Source: Notospermus geniculatus (taxonomy: Eukaryota; Nemertea; Pilidiophora; Heteronemertea; Lineidae). From it: DNA of 64,000 nt. Made by a program: the position numbers and the translations under genes. Positions 46,864 to 57,379 of this stretch are shown here, in pieces. The notes beneath the pieces are model-generated. The model did no database searches and was not told the origin of the DNA. It saw nothing but the letters and a program-made list of their open reading frames with translations. Position 1 is the first letter of the stretch; each line of letters opens with the position of its first letter. The stretch lies in NCBI GenBank assembly GCA_002633025.1, contig NMRB01001850.1, positions 72,996 to 136,995 on the forward strand, in the 5' to 3' direction.

Positions 46864-47189
46864 AGCATCAAGTATCAAGTAACTTTTTAAAATCTTCAGA
46901 TTGGCATGATATGAAGGTTATCAACCTGGAGTCAACTGACAACTTCCCCCAAAGTCTTTCTATTCAACAATGTTACCGTTCTATGGGCCTGCACAACCAA
47001 CAGCCTGGACCAAGCCAATGTGTGAAGAAAATTTCAGTCTATCCTCTCAATATCTTAATTTTTCCACCCTGCCATAGGAATTGATGAGGGGAGGACAATG
47101 CTGTTGTCTGATCAAAGATCAAATTGCCATTCAATAACAGGACATTCAGAACAATAACTAAATTTCTCTTTACGTTTAACACCATCTAC
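46864..47189. other. Probable 3' flank of the retrotransposon remnant
   Basis: No ORF or repeat recognised. Confidence 0.4.
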
Positions 47190-47468
47190 CCTTGATAGCT
47201 GAGTGGTTATCACGTCCGCTCAGGAAGTGGCAGGTCCCGGGGTTTGAATCCAGGCCGGGCCATATGCGATTTTATTCCCAGCTCTGCACGTCCATGGCAT
47301 AGGACAGTAAGCCTTGGTGCCCTGTACCTTGTTTCTTTGCAAGGGCAAGTAACCCCATCCAAGTGCAGAACATGAATAGCTTGAGATGGTCTCTTTTGTA
47401 CTTACCTGGGCCAATAATAGATGGCTTAGGCCCTGACGGAAAAATCAAATACAAATAGAATACAAACA
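47190..47468 (+). mobile_element. tRNA-derived SINE, family 2
   Basis: Full-length. A box tgatagctgagtggttatca, B box ggtttgaatcc, conserved body, end atacaaatagaatacaaac. Confidence 0.88.
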
Positions 47469-47733
47469 CCCTATAATTCCCTCAACCTCCAGCATCTTCA
47501 GAATGCTGCATCTTCCTCCTCTTTTGCGGCACGCATATCAGGCCTCCGCCGCATTTTTTTCCATTCCTACTCCCCAAATCAGATTAATTACGGTAGAAAT
47601 GGGATTTTTTCTCGATAATGAGCATGTGTACATTTCGTCAATCTCTTAGCCTCAATAATTTCATCGGGAGCTGGAATCGTGTATTGCAAATGAAATTATA
47701 TAATGGGCATGCTTATTTTCTTAAATGCTTTAG

Positions 47734-47776
47734 CGGAAGTTGCAATTTCCCTTGTAGTTTACGGAGAGGAGTGCAG
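47734..47776 (+). CDS. Candidate 43-bp exon
   Basis: The acceptor ttattttcttaaatgctttag and a consensus CAG|GTAAGA donor bracket 43 bases. One frame reads EVAISLVVYGEEC; a second frame is also open. The splice signals are strong but the exon is very short, so confidence is modest. No neighbour exon was found. Confidence 0.3.
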
Positions 47777-48192
47777 GTAAGAAGGATGCACCCTTTATGT
47801 CCTCATTTTTGGAGGAAATAGTATGATGGCACTGAGAGGGAGATCAATGAACAGTTTTCAGTAAGACTTCAGGGGTTTAGATAATTTTTTAAAGCTACTT
47901 CACTCATCTTGTATTTAGTGAGTCCGTACACTACTCTCCTGGCCCCTGTAAAGTGGCGTATTTTACACATGCTCAGCGCTACCAGAGCAGGATACACCAT
48001 AACTGTGTAGTGAAGTGCGACCTCTCCAAAACTGTGTAGTGAGACCCAAAAAGATTCTGGCAGCTAAGTTCTAGCGGACCAAAACACAGGAAAATCCACG
48101 TGATCGCTGCTCGATCAAGAATGAATGGGTCTGCTATGTGCATTGAATTGGCCCGTAGTGACACCTTGGTAAACTCACTGACAGCTCCTATA

Positions 48193-48343
48193 GACCATGT
48201 GCACGTGACGTCATCATTGACGTCATAATTCGCACGTCAGCCATTTTGGACGGCATCTGACGCTACGAATGCGTTGGACGTGCCGTCCAAAATGGCGGCA
48301 TCTCGACGTCGCGGTGACGTCATAATCGTTGCTGCATGTCCTC
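48193..48343 (+). mobile_element. TATA-flanked element 1 of a three-element train
   Basis: 151 bp between TATA at 48189-48192 and 48344-48347. Contains three TGACGTCA sites. Inverted relative of 48547-48707. Confidence 0.7.
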
Positions 48344-48347
48344 TATA

Positions 48348-48542
48348 GACCTTGTGCAGTGGCTCATTATGACGTCATTTCTGCCGTCCATGACAAAGTG
48401 CTGCCGTCCATGACAAAGTGCGCCGCGTGTAGATCGCATCATGGTTGAAGCGTTGACGACAAAGTGCACCACGTGGGTCGGCGACGTCAATTTGACCGTC
48501 AAGACGGCAGATTTTCTGTGATGACGTCATCTGCACATGGTC
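48348..48542. mobile_element. TATA-flanked element 2 of the train
   Basis: 195 bp with ends GACCTTGTGCAG and CTGCACATGGTC. TATA at 48344-48347 and 48543-48546. TGACGTCA near both ends. Confidence 0.75.
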
Positions 48543-48546
48543 TATA

Positions 48547-48707
48547 GAGGAATCCCACTGGCGATTGTGACGTCACTGCCGCGACGAGATGCCGCCATGC
48601 TGGACGTCACGTCCAACGCATTCGTAGCTTCAGATGACGTCCAACATGGCTGACGTGCGAATTATGACGTCAATGATGACGTCACGTGAAGTTCCTCTAT
48701 AGGAGCT
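48547..48707 (-). mobile_element. TATA-flanked element 3 of the train
   Basis: 161 bp with ends GAGGAATCCCACTGG and GAAGTTCCTC. TATA at 48543-48546 and 48708-48711. Its reverse complement matches element 1 for most of its length. Confidence 0.75.
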
Positions 48708-49103
48708 GCTATGACGAATAGACTTTTGATTACTTTGAAGAAGAGAATCCGAAAAGTCAGAAACACAGCTGTCAAGACCAACAAAATGGAAACTACACGC
48801 TTAAGAAGAAAGAGAAATGGGTGAAATTTGTCTTCTTCCCACAAAGAAATCACTGAGACCTCAACAACAGCAGTTTGTTGAGGTCAACCATAGTCATCCA
48901 CGAATGTAAAGCACAACAATCTTCACGGACAATTGAGGGTATAAATCAGACATCCCCCTATTAGCGCAGGTTGCAGTGACCACTTATTCAACCATTATTC
49001 CAACCCGGTTCAGAGAAAATTAATCTGATGTCATCCAGTCCTGTCCATTACTTTTCTGTCGTTGATGGTGGGTAGAATTAAATGGACCAAGAATTCTTGT
49101 CCT
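48708..49103. other. No gene recognised
   Basis: Includes a short inverted pair around caaactgctgttgttgagg. Nothing else supported. Confidence 0.5.
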
Positions 49104-49525
49104 GGGGTGAAAGTGATTTGAGGTTTGGTGAGGCTGACCAGAGAGTAACTTTGTTTTATAGGCATCGTAACTGTTGGTCTATAGAGAAAGAATCGACACA
49201 ACTTCAGCTACAAAACTTCCTGAAATCTCAAGTTAGGACTGAGGGCAATACTGAGGGTGAAAGTGATTTGAGGTTTGGTAAGGTTGACCAGAGAGTAACT
49301 TTGTTTTATAGGCATCATAACTGTTGGTCTATAGAGAAAGAAAGGAATCGACACAACTTCAGCTACAAAACTTCCTGAAATCTCAAGTTAGGACTGAGGG
49401 CAATACTGAGGGTGAAAGTGATTTGAGGTTTGGTAAGGCTGACCAGAGAGTAACTTTGTTAGGCATCGTAACTGTTGGTCTATAGAGAAAGAAAGGAATC
49501 GACACAACTTCAGCTACAAAACTTA
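49104..49525 (+). repeat. Three tandem ~151-155-bp units
   Basis: Units begin gggtgaaagtgatttgaggt. The second and third carry an added aagaaagg, and the third lacks ttttat and its last part. The period is not a multiple of three, so it is not a coding repeat. Confidence 0.93.
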
Positions 49526-50017
49526 AGTAGGGTATTTCTCAGTACTGAGGAGCATCTTCTGTGACGTCATAACCTGGCAGCTTTCTGCCAAGTATGGCCG
49601 CCCAATACTGGTCCCTTTCTCCGTGAGATATGTTGGGACCAGGTACCAGTCTAGCTACTTCCACTACAGCAACTCCTGAAATCCCAAATTAGGAGTGAGG
49701 GCGTCACTGCCGACCTAAAAGAATGAATGAGACGGACACAAGAAAAATCAAACAATCAGTCTGTGTTATGGCTTCTCATTTGTCTTCATTATTGCAACCT
49801 TTTCGTTTCTCAATCATCAACAATTCATTGCTACTTGACCTGCCATAGTAAGTGACTCCACACTCTTGTTCCAAGTTTTTTCAATGTTGTTTTCCAATAG
49901 AGTGACACAGTTTCCGTGTGCACTGCATTTCTTGTCCATAACAATGTTTTAACAATGATATAATACCTTCCAAGGTTGCTTTTGAAATAAACTGTAGTTC
50001 ACTTTCACATGTTTCAG

Positions 50018-50665
50018 GCCAAAAAATTATCTGTTTCTTGTCTGCGCCTGCGTCATTTCAAGGCCCTTCGCATTTTTTTCCACCAATTTCAAATTTTCCC
50101 ACTTTGCTTATGCAGCGCCTTCTATAGAGGAATCCCACTGACGTCACACGGCCGCCATACTGGCCATCAAAATGAAGCCATGGAGGCTGCCATCTTGTTC
50201 TCAGTTCAAAAGTTTAGCGCCCCGTACAGACCACTAGGAGCATACAACTTAACAAATCACTTTACCTCTCACAGTTTCTGATATATAGTTGGTCTGGTGT
50301 GAAAACCGTGTTGAAAACAAAGCGAATCGTCCATACGGCCTGCTGTAGAAGAGGCCGATGACTGCCGACAACGTTATAACTGCGTGCTGAATGCTGTGTT
50401 GATGCTGTGACGTTGCGTCATTTGACGGCCAAAACGGCGGACATTTTGAGCTGTGACGTCACGTGGGAAACCTCTATACAATGCATAGAAATGCTTCGTC
50501 ACTTGAAATTATCTTTATTTTTCATGAAACCTGTGCTTTAAACATGTAGAGAGAGAGTTTGCTGGTCATATTTCCCCCATCCATGAAGACAACTGAAAAA
50601 AAATTATTTGAAAATAAAAAAAAATTCCCTGTGTTGCTGGACAAGAAACAGATAATTTTTTGGGC
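50018..50665. mobile_element. GGCCAAAAAATTATCTG inverted-repeat element with nested insert
   Basis: Ends ggccaaaaaattatctgttt and its inverse at 50650-50665. Host of 50127-50474. Relative of 10037-10370. Confidence 0.75.
50127..50474. mobile_element. GAGGAATCCCAC element at TATA, nested
   Basis: Ends GAGGAATCCCACTGACGTCA and TGACGTCACGTGGGAAACCTC with TATA on both sides. The related host at 10153-10156 shows a single TATA, the empty site. Same family as 48547-48707. Confidence 0.8.
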
Positions 50666-51081
50666 TTACAGCATGTTTTTAAATTTTGCTTTACAATGGT
50701 GAAGTGGTTACTTCAATGATATTTTACTTCCTTTGTGCAAAGGTATTACAGCAGATACGTAAAGTCAAGTCATAAACTTAAAGTCACACTGTATTGAATT
50801 CAGAAATTGCTTACATCCTCCGACGTTAGTGTAGTGTAAAATGTACTATACTCTATCTGAATGCATTTAGAGCTCTGCCTGCAGTTTTTTCATTGTGTGC
50901 TGAAAACCAGGTCTTGATTCTTTGAAGTACGTATCAGGCAAGCATTTTGGGGACCATCATGAGGCTATGAGACCTCTACCTGCACAGTCCTAACACTTTG
51001 AAAATATCGTAAAATTCGATACTGTGAGGCTTTAATAGTTGGATAAAGCAGTTCATGATAGAATTGGAACCGTTTATCACT
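50666..51081. other. No gene recognised
   Basis: Unique sequence, no supported feature. Confidence 0.5.
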
Positions 51082-51096
51082 CATACAATGAATAAG

Positions 51097-51234
51097 GGCA
51101 TGTAATAATAACTGGTTTCTGAGGTGAAAGACATTGCTTCCTACCGGATTCGAACCCACGGACCCTCGCATAAGGCATCAATCGCCAGCACTCAGCGACA
51201 GCACGCCTTAACCACTAGGCCAAATCCCCATCTT
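51097..51234 (-). mobile_element. tRNA-derived SINE, family 3
   Basis: Read on the minus strand: gatggggatttggcctagtg, a class II tRNA-like head with a variable arm, B box ggttcgaatcc and a short conserved tail (aagcaatgtctttcacctc). Flanked by a 15-bp duplication catacaaYgaataag (51082-51096, 51235-51249). Confidence 0.85.
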
Positions 51235-51249
51235 CATACAACGAATAAG

Positions 51250-51621
51250 CCGACATAACGTTACCTTTAATACAACACATTATATCAGCTAGTATTTTCC
51301 GGGGAGAAAATATGATTTTGACTAGCCATAAATCTTTCCTTGGAAAACATTGGCCAAATAATTTGTCGCAAGTAACAGGTCACATCGACTATTTACACCA
51401 ATAACGTCCAATCTGTCGCGTGTCAATGGTCTGATTTTTGCTCGGGGCATTAGGGGTAATCTACGGCTATTGGCCTGATGACAGGCTCAGTATGTCAGTT
51501 TAATGTTATGGTTATTTTGTATTATATGGTGAGATCACTTGCTTTGTTGCGTCAGGAATGGAACGGTAATGCAAAAGGCTCACGAAAGATGAGTCACAGT
51601 TTTGTAATGTTTCATCCAAGG
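51250..51621. other. No gene recognised
   Basis: Unique sequence, no supported feature. Confidence 0.5.
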
Positions 51622-51623
51622 TA

Positions 51624-52110
51624 CACTGGTGGACAGAAATATTAGGACACTTTCAAAATTCTAAGTCATTTTCCTCTTTTTGCTTTCCTTTTTTGTCTAA
51701 CCGCTAATTATTTTTCTTATCAATCAGAACATTTTTACCTTGGCAAGTGGGTTATGTAATCCCATGAGATTGTCCATGCCAAAGGTTATTGACATGGGGT
51801 TGCTGATAGATGAATAACAAAGACAATCATGATGCGCTTCATCCATACTTCTCCCCTCCAATAGCTTTAGCTTTTGAATGAGAGAGTCTTGAATGGCACC
51901 CATCATAATTATCTTTGTTGTCCATGGATCAGCAACCAAGTTTTCTATGAACTTTTTTATGGACAATTAGAGGGGATTATATAACCTACTTGCTAAGGTA
52001 AAAATGTTCTGATTAATAAGAAAAATAATTAGTGATAAGAGACAAAAGGAAGGCAAAAGAGAACATGACTTAGAGTTTTGAAAATGTCCTAATATTTCTG
52101 TCCACCAGTG
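51624..52110. mobile_element. Tc1/mariner-type element, TA-flanked, ~140-bp arms
   Basis: Ends CACTGGTGGACAGAAATATT and the inverse, TA on both sides, arms of ~140 bp. The ~200-bp centre has no transposase DDE motif. Confidence 0.8.
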
Positions 52111-52129
52111 TACATCAAATTGGTTCATA

Positions 52130-52341
52130 TACTGTAAACTGTGAAATTTTCGCGGCACTAAATGTTCGTGATTTTTTGGGGTCTACGAATTCGCGGAGAA
52201 TGATTTTTTGCGATTGGAACCCTTCAGCTTCATAAAACCTCAAGAACCAATGATTTTCGCGCGATTTATGTTCGGGTTTTGACCCTCGAGCGCGAAAATC
52301 GCGAAAATAAAATGCCCGCGAAAATTTCACGGTTTACAGTA
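52130..52341. mobile_element. TACTGTAAACTGTGAAATTT inverted-repeat element
   Basis: Inverted ends rich in ttttcgcg. The same type is nested inside 10886-11334 and 25342-25789. Confidence 0.8.
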
Positions 52342-52470
52342 ACTGAAAACAGTTCATCAGTTTAAGGGCCTAAAGCCACGCACGGAGATCCTGGTTTGAA
52401 GATTTGTGGAGCTTACAAGAGGTGCACTCCATACCAGCTTACAACCTCTTCAGTTATACTGGAGATATAA

Positions 52471-52560
52471 TAACCGAAGTCATCCTCCAGAAATTTAGCA
52501 AATTTTCAACCCCAACTGGGGTCTTCTTCAGGCTGGCACTTTCAAGTCGAGCTACCAGAA
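52471..52560 (-). other. CTGAAGA-hairpin-GAAA module (minus strand)
   Basis: Minus-strand copy with stem GACCCC AGTT GGGGTT, preceded by a conserved agctcgacttgaaagtgcc. Confidence 0.4.
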
Positions 52561-52599
52561 GTATATATTCAGTTACTGGAGCAAAGTTGAAGTAATGAG

Positions 52600-53113
52600 G
52601 AATAGAACAAACGCATCAATCATAAGTCAAACTTTTACCCTTTGCACTATTTAAATACGTAAGCATCTTATGAAAAAGAGAGCTTCATTTTTAAACTGAC
52701 ATGAAATCATTAGACTAATCCTATAAACAAGATACAACAATGGACACTCAAGATGGAAAAAAATAAGACCTCTCAAGGGACACTTGAAATATCTTCAAAG
52801 TCACATGACAATTCACCAGTCATACTTGCTGCGCCCGGGCTGGAATACCAAAAACAGTAACCAAGACGAAAGATCGTGAGATAGCAATCTACAACGTTAA
52901 ATTGCGACATTAGTGTGATGCGTCGCGATGCTAAGGCATACATTCTATGCTAGCGTGATGCTAGCTAGCTACCAATCGCTTGCTGCAGCATCGATACATT
53001 GCTGCACTCAACTCGTTAATACACTAGAGGCTTTCGCCCATAGCTGATTATCGCAATGGGATGTTTTGCATGAACGGGACAACACGGAGACAGAGTAGAA
53101 TATTTTGTCTTAC
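52600..53113. other. No gene recognised
   Basis: Intron-like sequence downstream of the candidate exon at 53114-53175. Contains gctagc-rich words near 52950. Confidence 0.4.
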
Positions 53114-53175
53114 CTATTCATAGCAATCTGGTCCAGGAGGCCACAAAGCCACGATGCAGAGGGTGTCCCCGCCAT
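53114..53175 (-). CDS. Candidate first coding exon
   Basis: Minus strand ATG at 53175 in good context (aaacaATGGcg) opens 20 codons, MAGTPSASWLCGLLDQIAMN, ending at a consensus AG|GTAAGA donor. It would be the first coding exon of a gene running toward lower coordinates. A second donor-like GTAAGA at 54050 could belong to an upstream untranslated exon. No downstream exon was matched with confidence. Confidence 0.4.
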
Positions 53176-53179
53176 TGTT

Positions 53180-53835
53180 TTGGCAAATCTTACGCCAGCA
53201 TCACGGAAAATGAAATTTCAACAGCTTACATAGATCAAAGATGAATTTATCTTTCAATATGAATTGTTACCATAGCAACAACATTGAAAAAAACATAAAA
53301 AATAGTAATCGTGAACGTTTAATTCTGCAACAAAGGTCTGTTTCTGGAGCTCTGCACCATTCCTAAGATTCTGCGATGTCTGATTGGATGACGTCTGTTT
53401 GTTTCTGGAAAAACATTTTAGAGAAGGATGCACAAAATTGCGCAGCTAGGTTATCGTGGATACCAAGATATTAAGAATGAATTATCCTTTCTTAAGTTAA
53501 GAACAATCAATAGAATGCACCATGAATGGAGCGGAGTAACGTGGGTTGTCGTAGTAACATCGTAAACTTAATGCGCTTCTAAACGTGTGTGTGTGCATTA
53601 ATGAGATTTTAAATGTTGTAATTATGGATGCACAAGTGCATTATCTGGCAGGTTTAGGGGAAAAAGTTACTTAACCCATTTCGTAAGATGTTTATGAGAT
53701 AGCAAGGAGATAAATCTCAGAAAGGCATGCGAATTTAACATTACATTGTGTTTGCCAAGTGTAACAGTTTGACATCTTCCATCTTCAAATCACTGATGGA
53801 CTCATTGATAATTGCACAGTATTTCTATCCAGGAC
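53180..53835. other. No gene recognised
   Basis: Possible 5' flank of the 53175 exon. No TATA-type promoter stands out. Confidence 0.4.
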
Positions 53836-53839
53836 AGTA

Positions 53840-53970
53840 AGGCTTCCGTTACATAGAAGTATACGGTATACGAAAACGCCATTTAACAAAGGCTTCAAGT
53901 GGATTCACGACCGTGAAGCCATTGTTAACCGCGGTATTCGTATACCGTATAGTTCTATGTAAAGGAAGCC
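53840..53970. mobile_element. AGGCTTCC...GGAAGCC element
   Basis: Near-perfect arms including tatacggtatacgaa. TA on each side. Confidence 0.75.
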
Positions 53971-54186
53971 TAAAGGCCACCATATAGCTGTTCTGAATCT
54001 CATGACGAATGTGACCCTCCACAGCAAAACCAGTCACATGTCGCTCTTACCTTGGCACGTTGAGACCAAATGTTTGTCAGTTTCAGTATTGTCTGTCTGT
54101 TATGAAATCTGAAATAATCTATTTCTTCCATTTTCTTCTATCCAAAAATAGAGCACAAAAGGCGACATACAAAATGATATAATAAC

Positions 54187-54330
54187 CAAAGTCGTCCTCC
54201 ACAAATTTTGTGAGTTTTCGACCCCAACCAGGGTCTTCTTCAGGCTGGCACTTTCAAGTCGAGCTACCAGAAGTGTTTTCTTCAGGGGTCTTTTTCAGGC
54301 TGGCACTTTCAATTTGAGCTACCAGAAGTA
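54187..54330 (-). other. CTGAAGA-hairpin-GAAA module, partly duplicated
   Basis: Complete module (stem GACCCT GGTT GGGGTC) followed by a partial repeat of the ggcactttcaa...gagctaccagaag part. Confidence 0.45.
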
Positions 54331-54334
54331 TTTT

Positions 54335-55145
54335 CTTCTGGTGTCATCTTCGTTCGTTGTGGCTCACCTTCTGAGCGACATGTGACTGGTTTTGCTGTGG
54401 AGGGTCACAAACATTTTAGCCAATCTTACATAACAAACTTAAGATGGATGATGTTGGTGTAGAATGTGTGCATAAGACGGAACAGCCAGCAGTTTCGTAA
54501 AATTTTGAGGACTAAATACTTTTTGACAGTATTTTTTACACGGACGTACAGAACGTTAAGTATATTCACAGAAATCGGGCAGATTCTATGGCCTGTCTCT
54601 TGTTTCCATGGAGGACAAGGAAGTGTCTCCAATCCTCTTCATGGGCAGAACCAGCGAATACACTCGCGACATCCAGGGAGTCGAATGCCAAGTTATGAAG
54701 CATTATAGACGTTCACGTGACCGGTTCGCTTTCAGTCATCATTGTTTGTATCATTTACGTGATATCTCTTTGATCTTCCAAGATGAAGGGAAAACATCTC
54801 ATTGGGAGAGAGCATTTCTATGGGTTTGCTTTCAGGGATAAGCACACTCTAAACACGGAAATATCTCTTCGCTGTTCGATAGCGAGGGGTCGTGGAATTT
54901 GTACAAGGAAGCGTGCCAGGTGATAAGTGGGGTTGTAAGTGGGCTGAATATCAGGAGAAATTGGGAAAATTTGTAAGTCAAACGCCGTAGAGTGGAGTCA
55001 TTTTTTGGAAGCCACACAATCTTATGGAGTCTTGACACATGTGTGTTTCATAGGGAGCGACAGAGGTGCAGTGGTAGCAAATTGGTCATATAATTGAGAG
55101 GTTCTGGGTTCATGCTGATCCACAAATCATTGTTTTTACATGACT
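54335..55145. other. No gene assigned
   Basis: A 77-codon plus-strand frame starting ATG at 54608 (tccATGGa) has plausible codon use but no domain and no donor site. Confidence 0.4.
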
Positions 55146-55148
55146 GTA

Positions 55149-55550
55149 AGGCCACGCTTATTTTATTTTTTGGATTACGGATTTTTACCATAGAATGCAA
55201 GTACGGTAGGGAGAAAAATAAATAAATAAAAACGTCTTCCTTGTTATTCGCTGCCTGCTTCACCGTCACTCAAAGGTAAAAATCTTCCCCATCAGCCGTT
55301 TTGGCTGTTCACGTTCCTGCACAAGGCATGCTGGGAGCGATGGGATGGGGCAACTATGTGGAATTGCAGAATTTTTCAACTGAATTTTATGATCGGCGCG
55401 GAAAAAATCTTGTTTTCGTGTTTTCTGGGGCTGGCGAGGAAAAAAAGACTGCCGAAAGTGGTACATGTAGGTCGGGTTTCTGTAGGTCACTTTCTGATTT
55501 TTTATAGGGTGGGAGGGTCCGTAATCCATCAAATAAAATAAGCGTGGCCT
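55149..55550. mobile_element. AGGCCACGCTTATTTTATTT inverted-repeat element
   Basis: Inverted ends through ggattacgga, 402 bp. It is followed within ~40 bp by a SINE. Confidence 0.75.
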
Positions 55551-55588
55551 AATGGGCGACTTTTATGCCATAAGAGGCCACTATCATT

Positions 55589-55879
55589 TTGTATTTTGTA
55601 TTTGATTTTTCCGTCAGGGCCGAAGCTATAGCTTTATTGGCCCTGGTAATTAAGTACGGAAGAGGCCATCTCAAGCTACTCATGTTCCTCACTTGGATGG
55701 GGTCTTTTACTTGCCCTTGCAAAGACACAAGGTACAAGGCACCACGGCTTACTGTCCCATGCGACGGATGTGAAGAGCCGGGAATGAAATCCCATATGGC
55801 CCGGGCTGGATTCTAACCCGGGACCTGCCGCTTGCTGAGCAGACGCAATAACCACTCGGCTATCAAGGCTCCCCAATCA
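55589..55879 (-). mobile_element. tRNA-derived SINE, family 2, with 13-bp duplication
   Basis: Reverse full-length copy, with ggccactatcatt at 55576-55588 and 55880-55892. Confidence 0.92.
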
Positions 55880-55892
55880 GGCCACTATCATT

Positions 55893-56382
55893 GGTGCGAG
55901 AACATCATGGAGAAGAAATGCACATCTCATGATCAGACCTGTCGAGTGTCACACATTTCCTGGGAGACTCACACATTTACACCTGTTCTCCCGCGAGTTG
56001 TGTGTAATATCACGCATTTCCCCAAAAGTGAAGCTCCTCGGAGAAATTGTTCCCCTATTTCAAATGCGTTTTCCAACCACCTTTGCTGACTTGACTATCG
56101 TCTGCTCAGGCATGTCAGGCAGCGCTCACACCATCTGCGGTTTGATTCTGTAATCAGTGTTTTACCGCCGAGGCTATCTGACCAATCGCCACCCTTCGCT
56201 GAAGGACATTATGCGCCGTGTGGTTTTGTGCAGATCTTTTAAAGTTGATCACGTTTCAGATGCTCAAGCAAGGCAACCTCAAAATGGCTAATTCTCCAGC
56301 AAAATCTTGCTCAAGCTCCAGCAAGGTATCAGAACACCCTTGGCAGGTCTGCATGATCATCCACAATGGCACGAGGCCACGG
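55893..56382. other. No gene recognised
   Basis: Unique sequence, no supported feature. Confidence 0.5.
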
Positions 56383-57078
56383 CTTTGGCCTGGATGTCAA
56401 TTCCATGGCGTCCTGGGCCCCCCTAACCCGTGGTGGCTTCGAATGACAGAAAGTCATCGATTACCAGTTTGTTTCTGGTAGTATCTTCTTCATTCTTCTC
56501 TTCTTCTTCCACCCTTATCTATTCAGAGATTTCCAGCAGGCAGGTACCTTTTCATAACCATCAATTCACCACTCCTTGCATCTCTGGTCCATCTTGACGT
56601 TTTGGCCTTGACGTCAATTCCATGATGTTCTGGGACCACTAATGCCCCAATCACACTGAGCTAGTTCTCAGTGCGTTCTTGAAAATTTTCCCAAACGGGC
56701 TCAAACTGTATGCAAACGGAGTGGACGTAGTGGCAACTTTTCACAATCTTTTTACAAACTTCATGGACGGGAAGGGTGCTCCAGAACACCGGTGCATTAT
56801 TTTAAGGGTTACACGTTCTAGCCCGTTTTACGATTTTTTTAGGACGGGGCAGGACGTTTTGAGAACTACTTCAGTGTGACAGGCCCATAACCCTTGGTGG
56901 CCTCAAACAACGACAGAATGTCATCGATTATCAGTTTGTTTCTGGTCAGTATCTTCTTCATTCTTCTCTTCTTCTTCCACGCTTTATCTATTCAGAGATT
57001 TCCAGCAGGCAGGTACCTTTTCATAACCATCAACTCACCACTCCTTGCATCTCTGGTCCATTTCGACGACAAGACTCC
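56383..57078 (+). repeat. Two ~230-bp direct units, one interrupted
   Basis: Unit 1 (56383-56612) and unit 2 (56613-57078) share about 146 bp almost exactly (catcgattaYcagtttgttt ... tctctggtccat). Unit 2 also holds the element 56644-56886. Confidence 0.85.
56644..56886. mobile_element. GCCCCAATCACACTG...CAGTGTGACAGGCCC element
   Basis: Imperfect inverted ends, 243 bp, AT on both sides. Missing from unit 1 of the surrounding duplication. Confidence 0.65.
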
Positions 57079-57204
57079 GAAGTGAAGCAGATGCCATTTT
57101 ATTGTCTTCCTAATCACATAAAGGTTCCCGTCTACTCCATTTTTTACAGCGTGGACATCGTCCTTGCCAAGGGCGACCTTCAGCCCCTCGATGGCGTACA
57201 CCAT
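57039..57204 (-). CDS. Candidate exon
   Basis: Minus strand. ATG at 57204 (or a slightly upstream acceptor, cactgccaacag-like) opens ~55 codons to an AGTG|GTGAGT donor. The peptide starts MVYAIEGLKVALGKDDVHAV. Codon use is G/C-ending, unlike the AT-rich surroundings. The last ~30 bases and the donor belong to the direct repeat. In unit 1 the donor is altered to GTGAAT. No family was recognised. Confidence 0.3.
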
Positions 57205-57379
57205 TGTCTGAGACTGTTGGCAGTAAAAGGCTTATGTTGGGAAGAGCATGGCCCGAGGCCGACGGATAAATGTCCATCTGTTTTTGTTGTGCAATATGTA
57301 CATCACACCTCATGTGTAATCACAGGAGTATTGAGGGTGTAATGTATTGGGATGTTTCCTCATGGTTCATTCAGGGTCA

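Noticed and set aside
54608-54841. 77-codon frame with good start context
   Set aside because: No donor site, no domain; could be chance.
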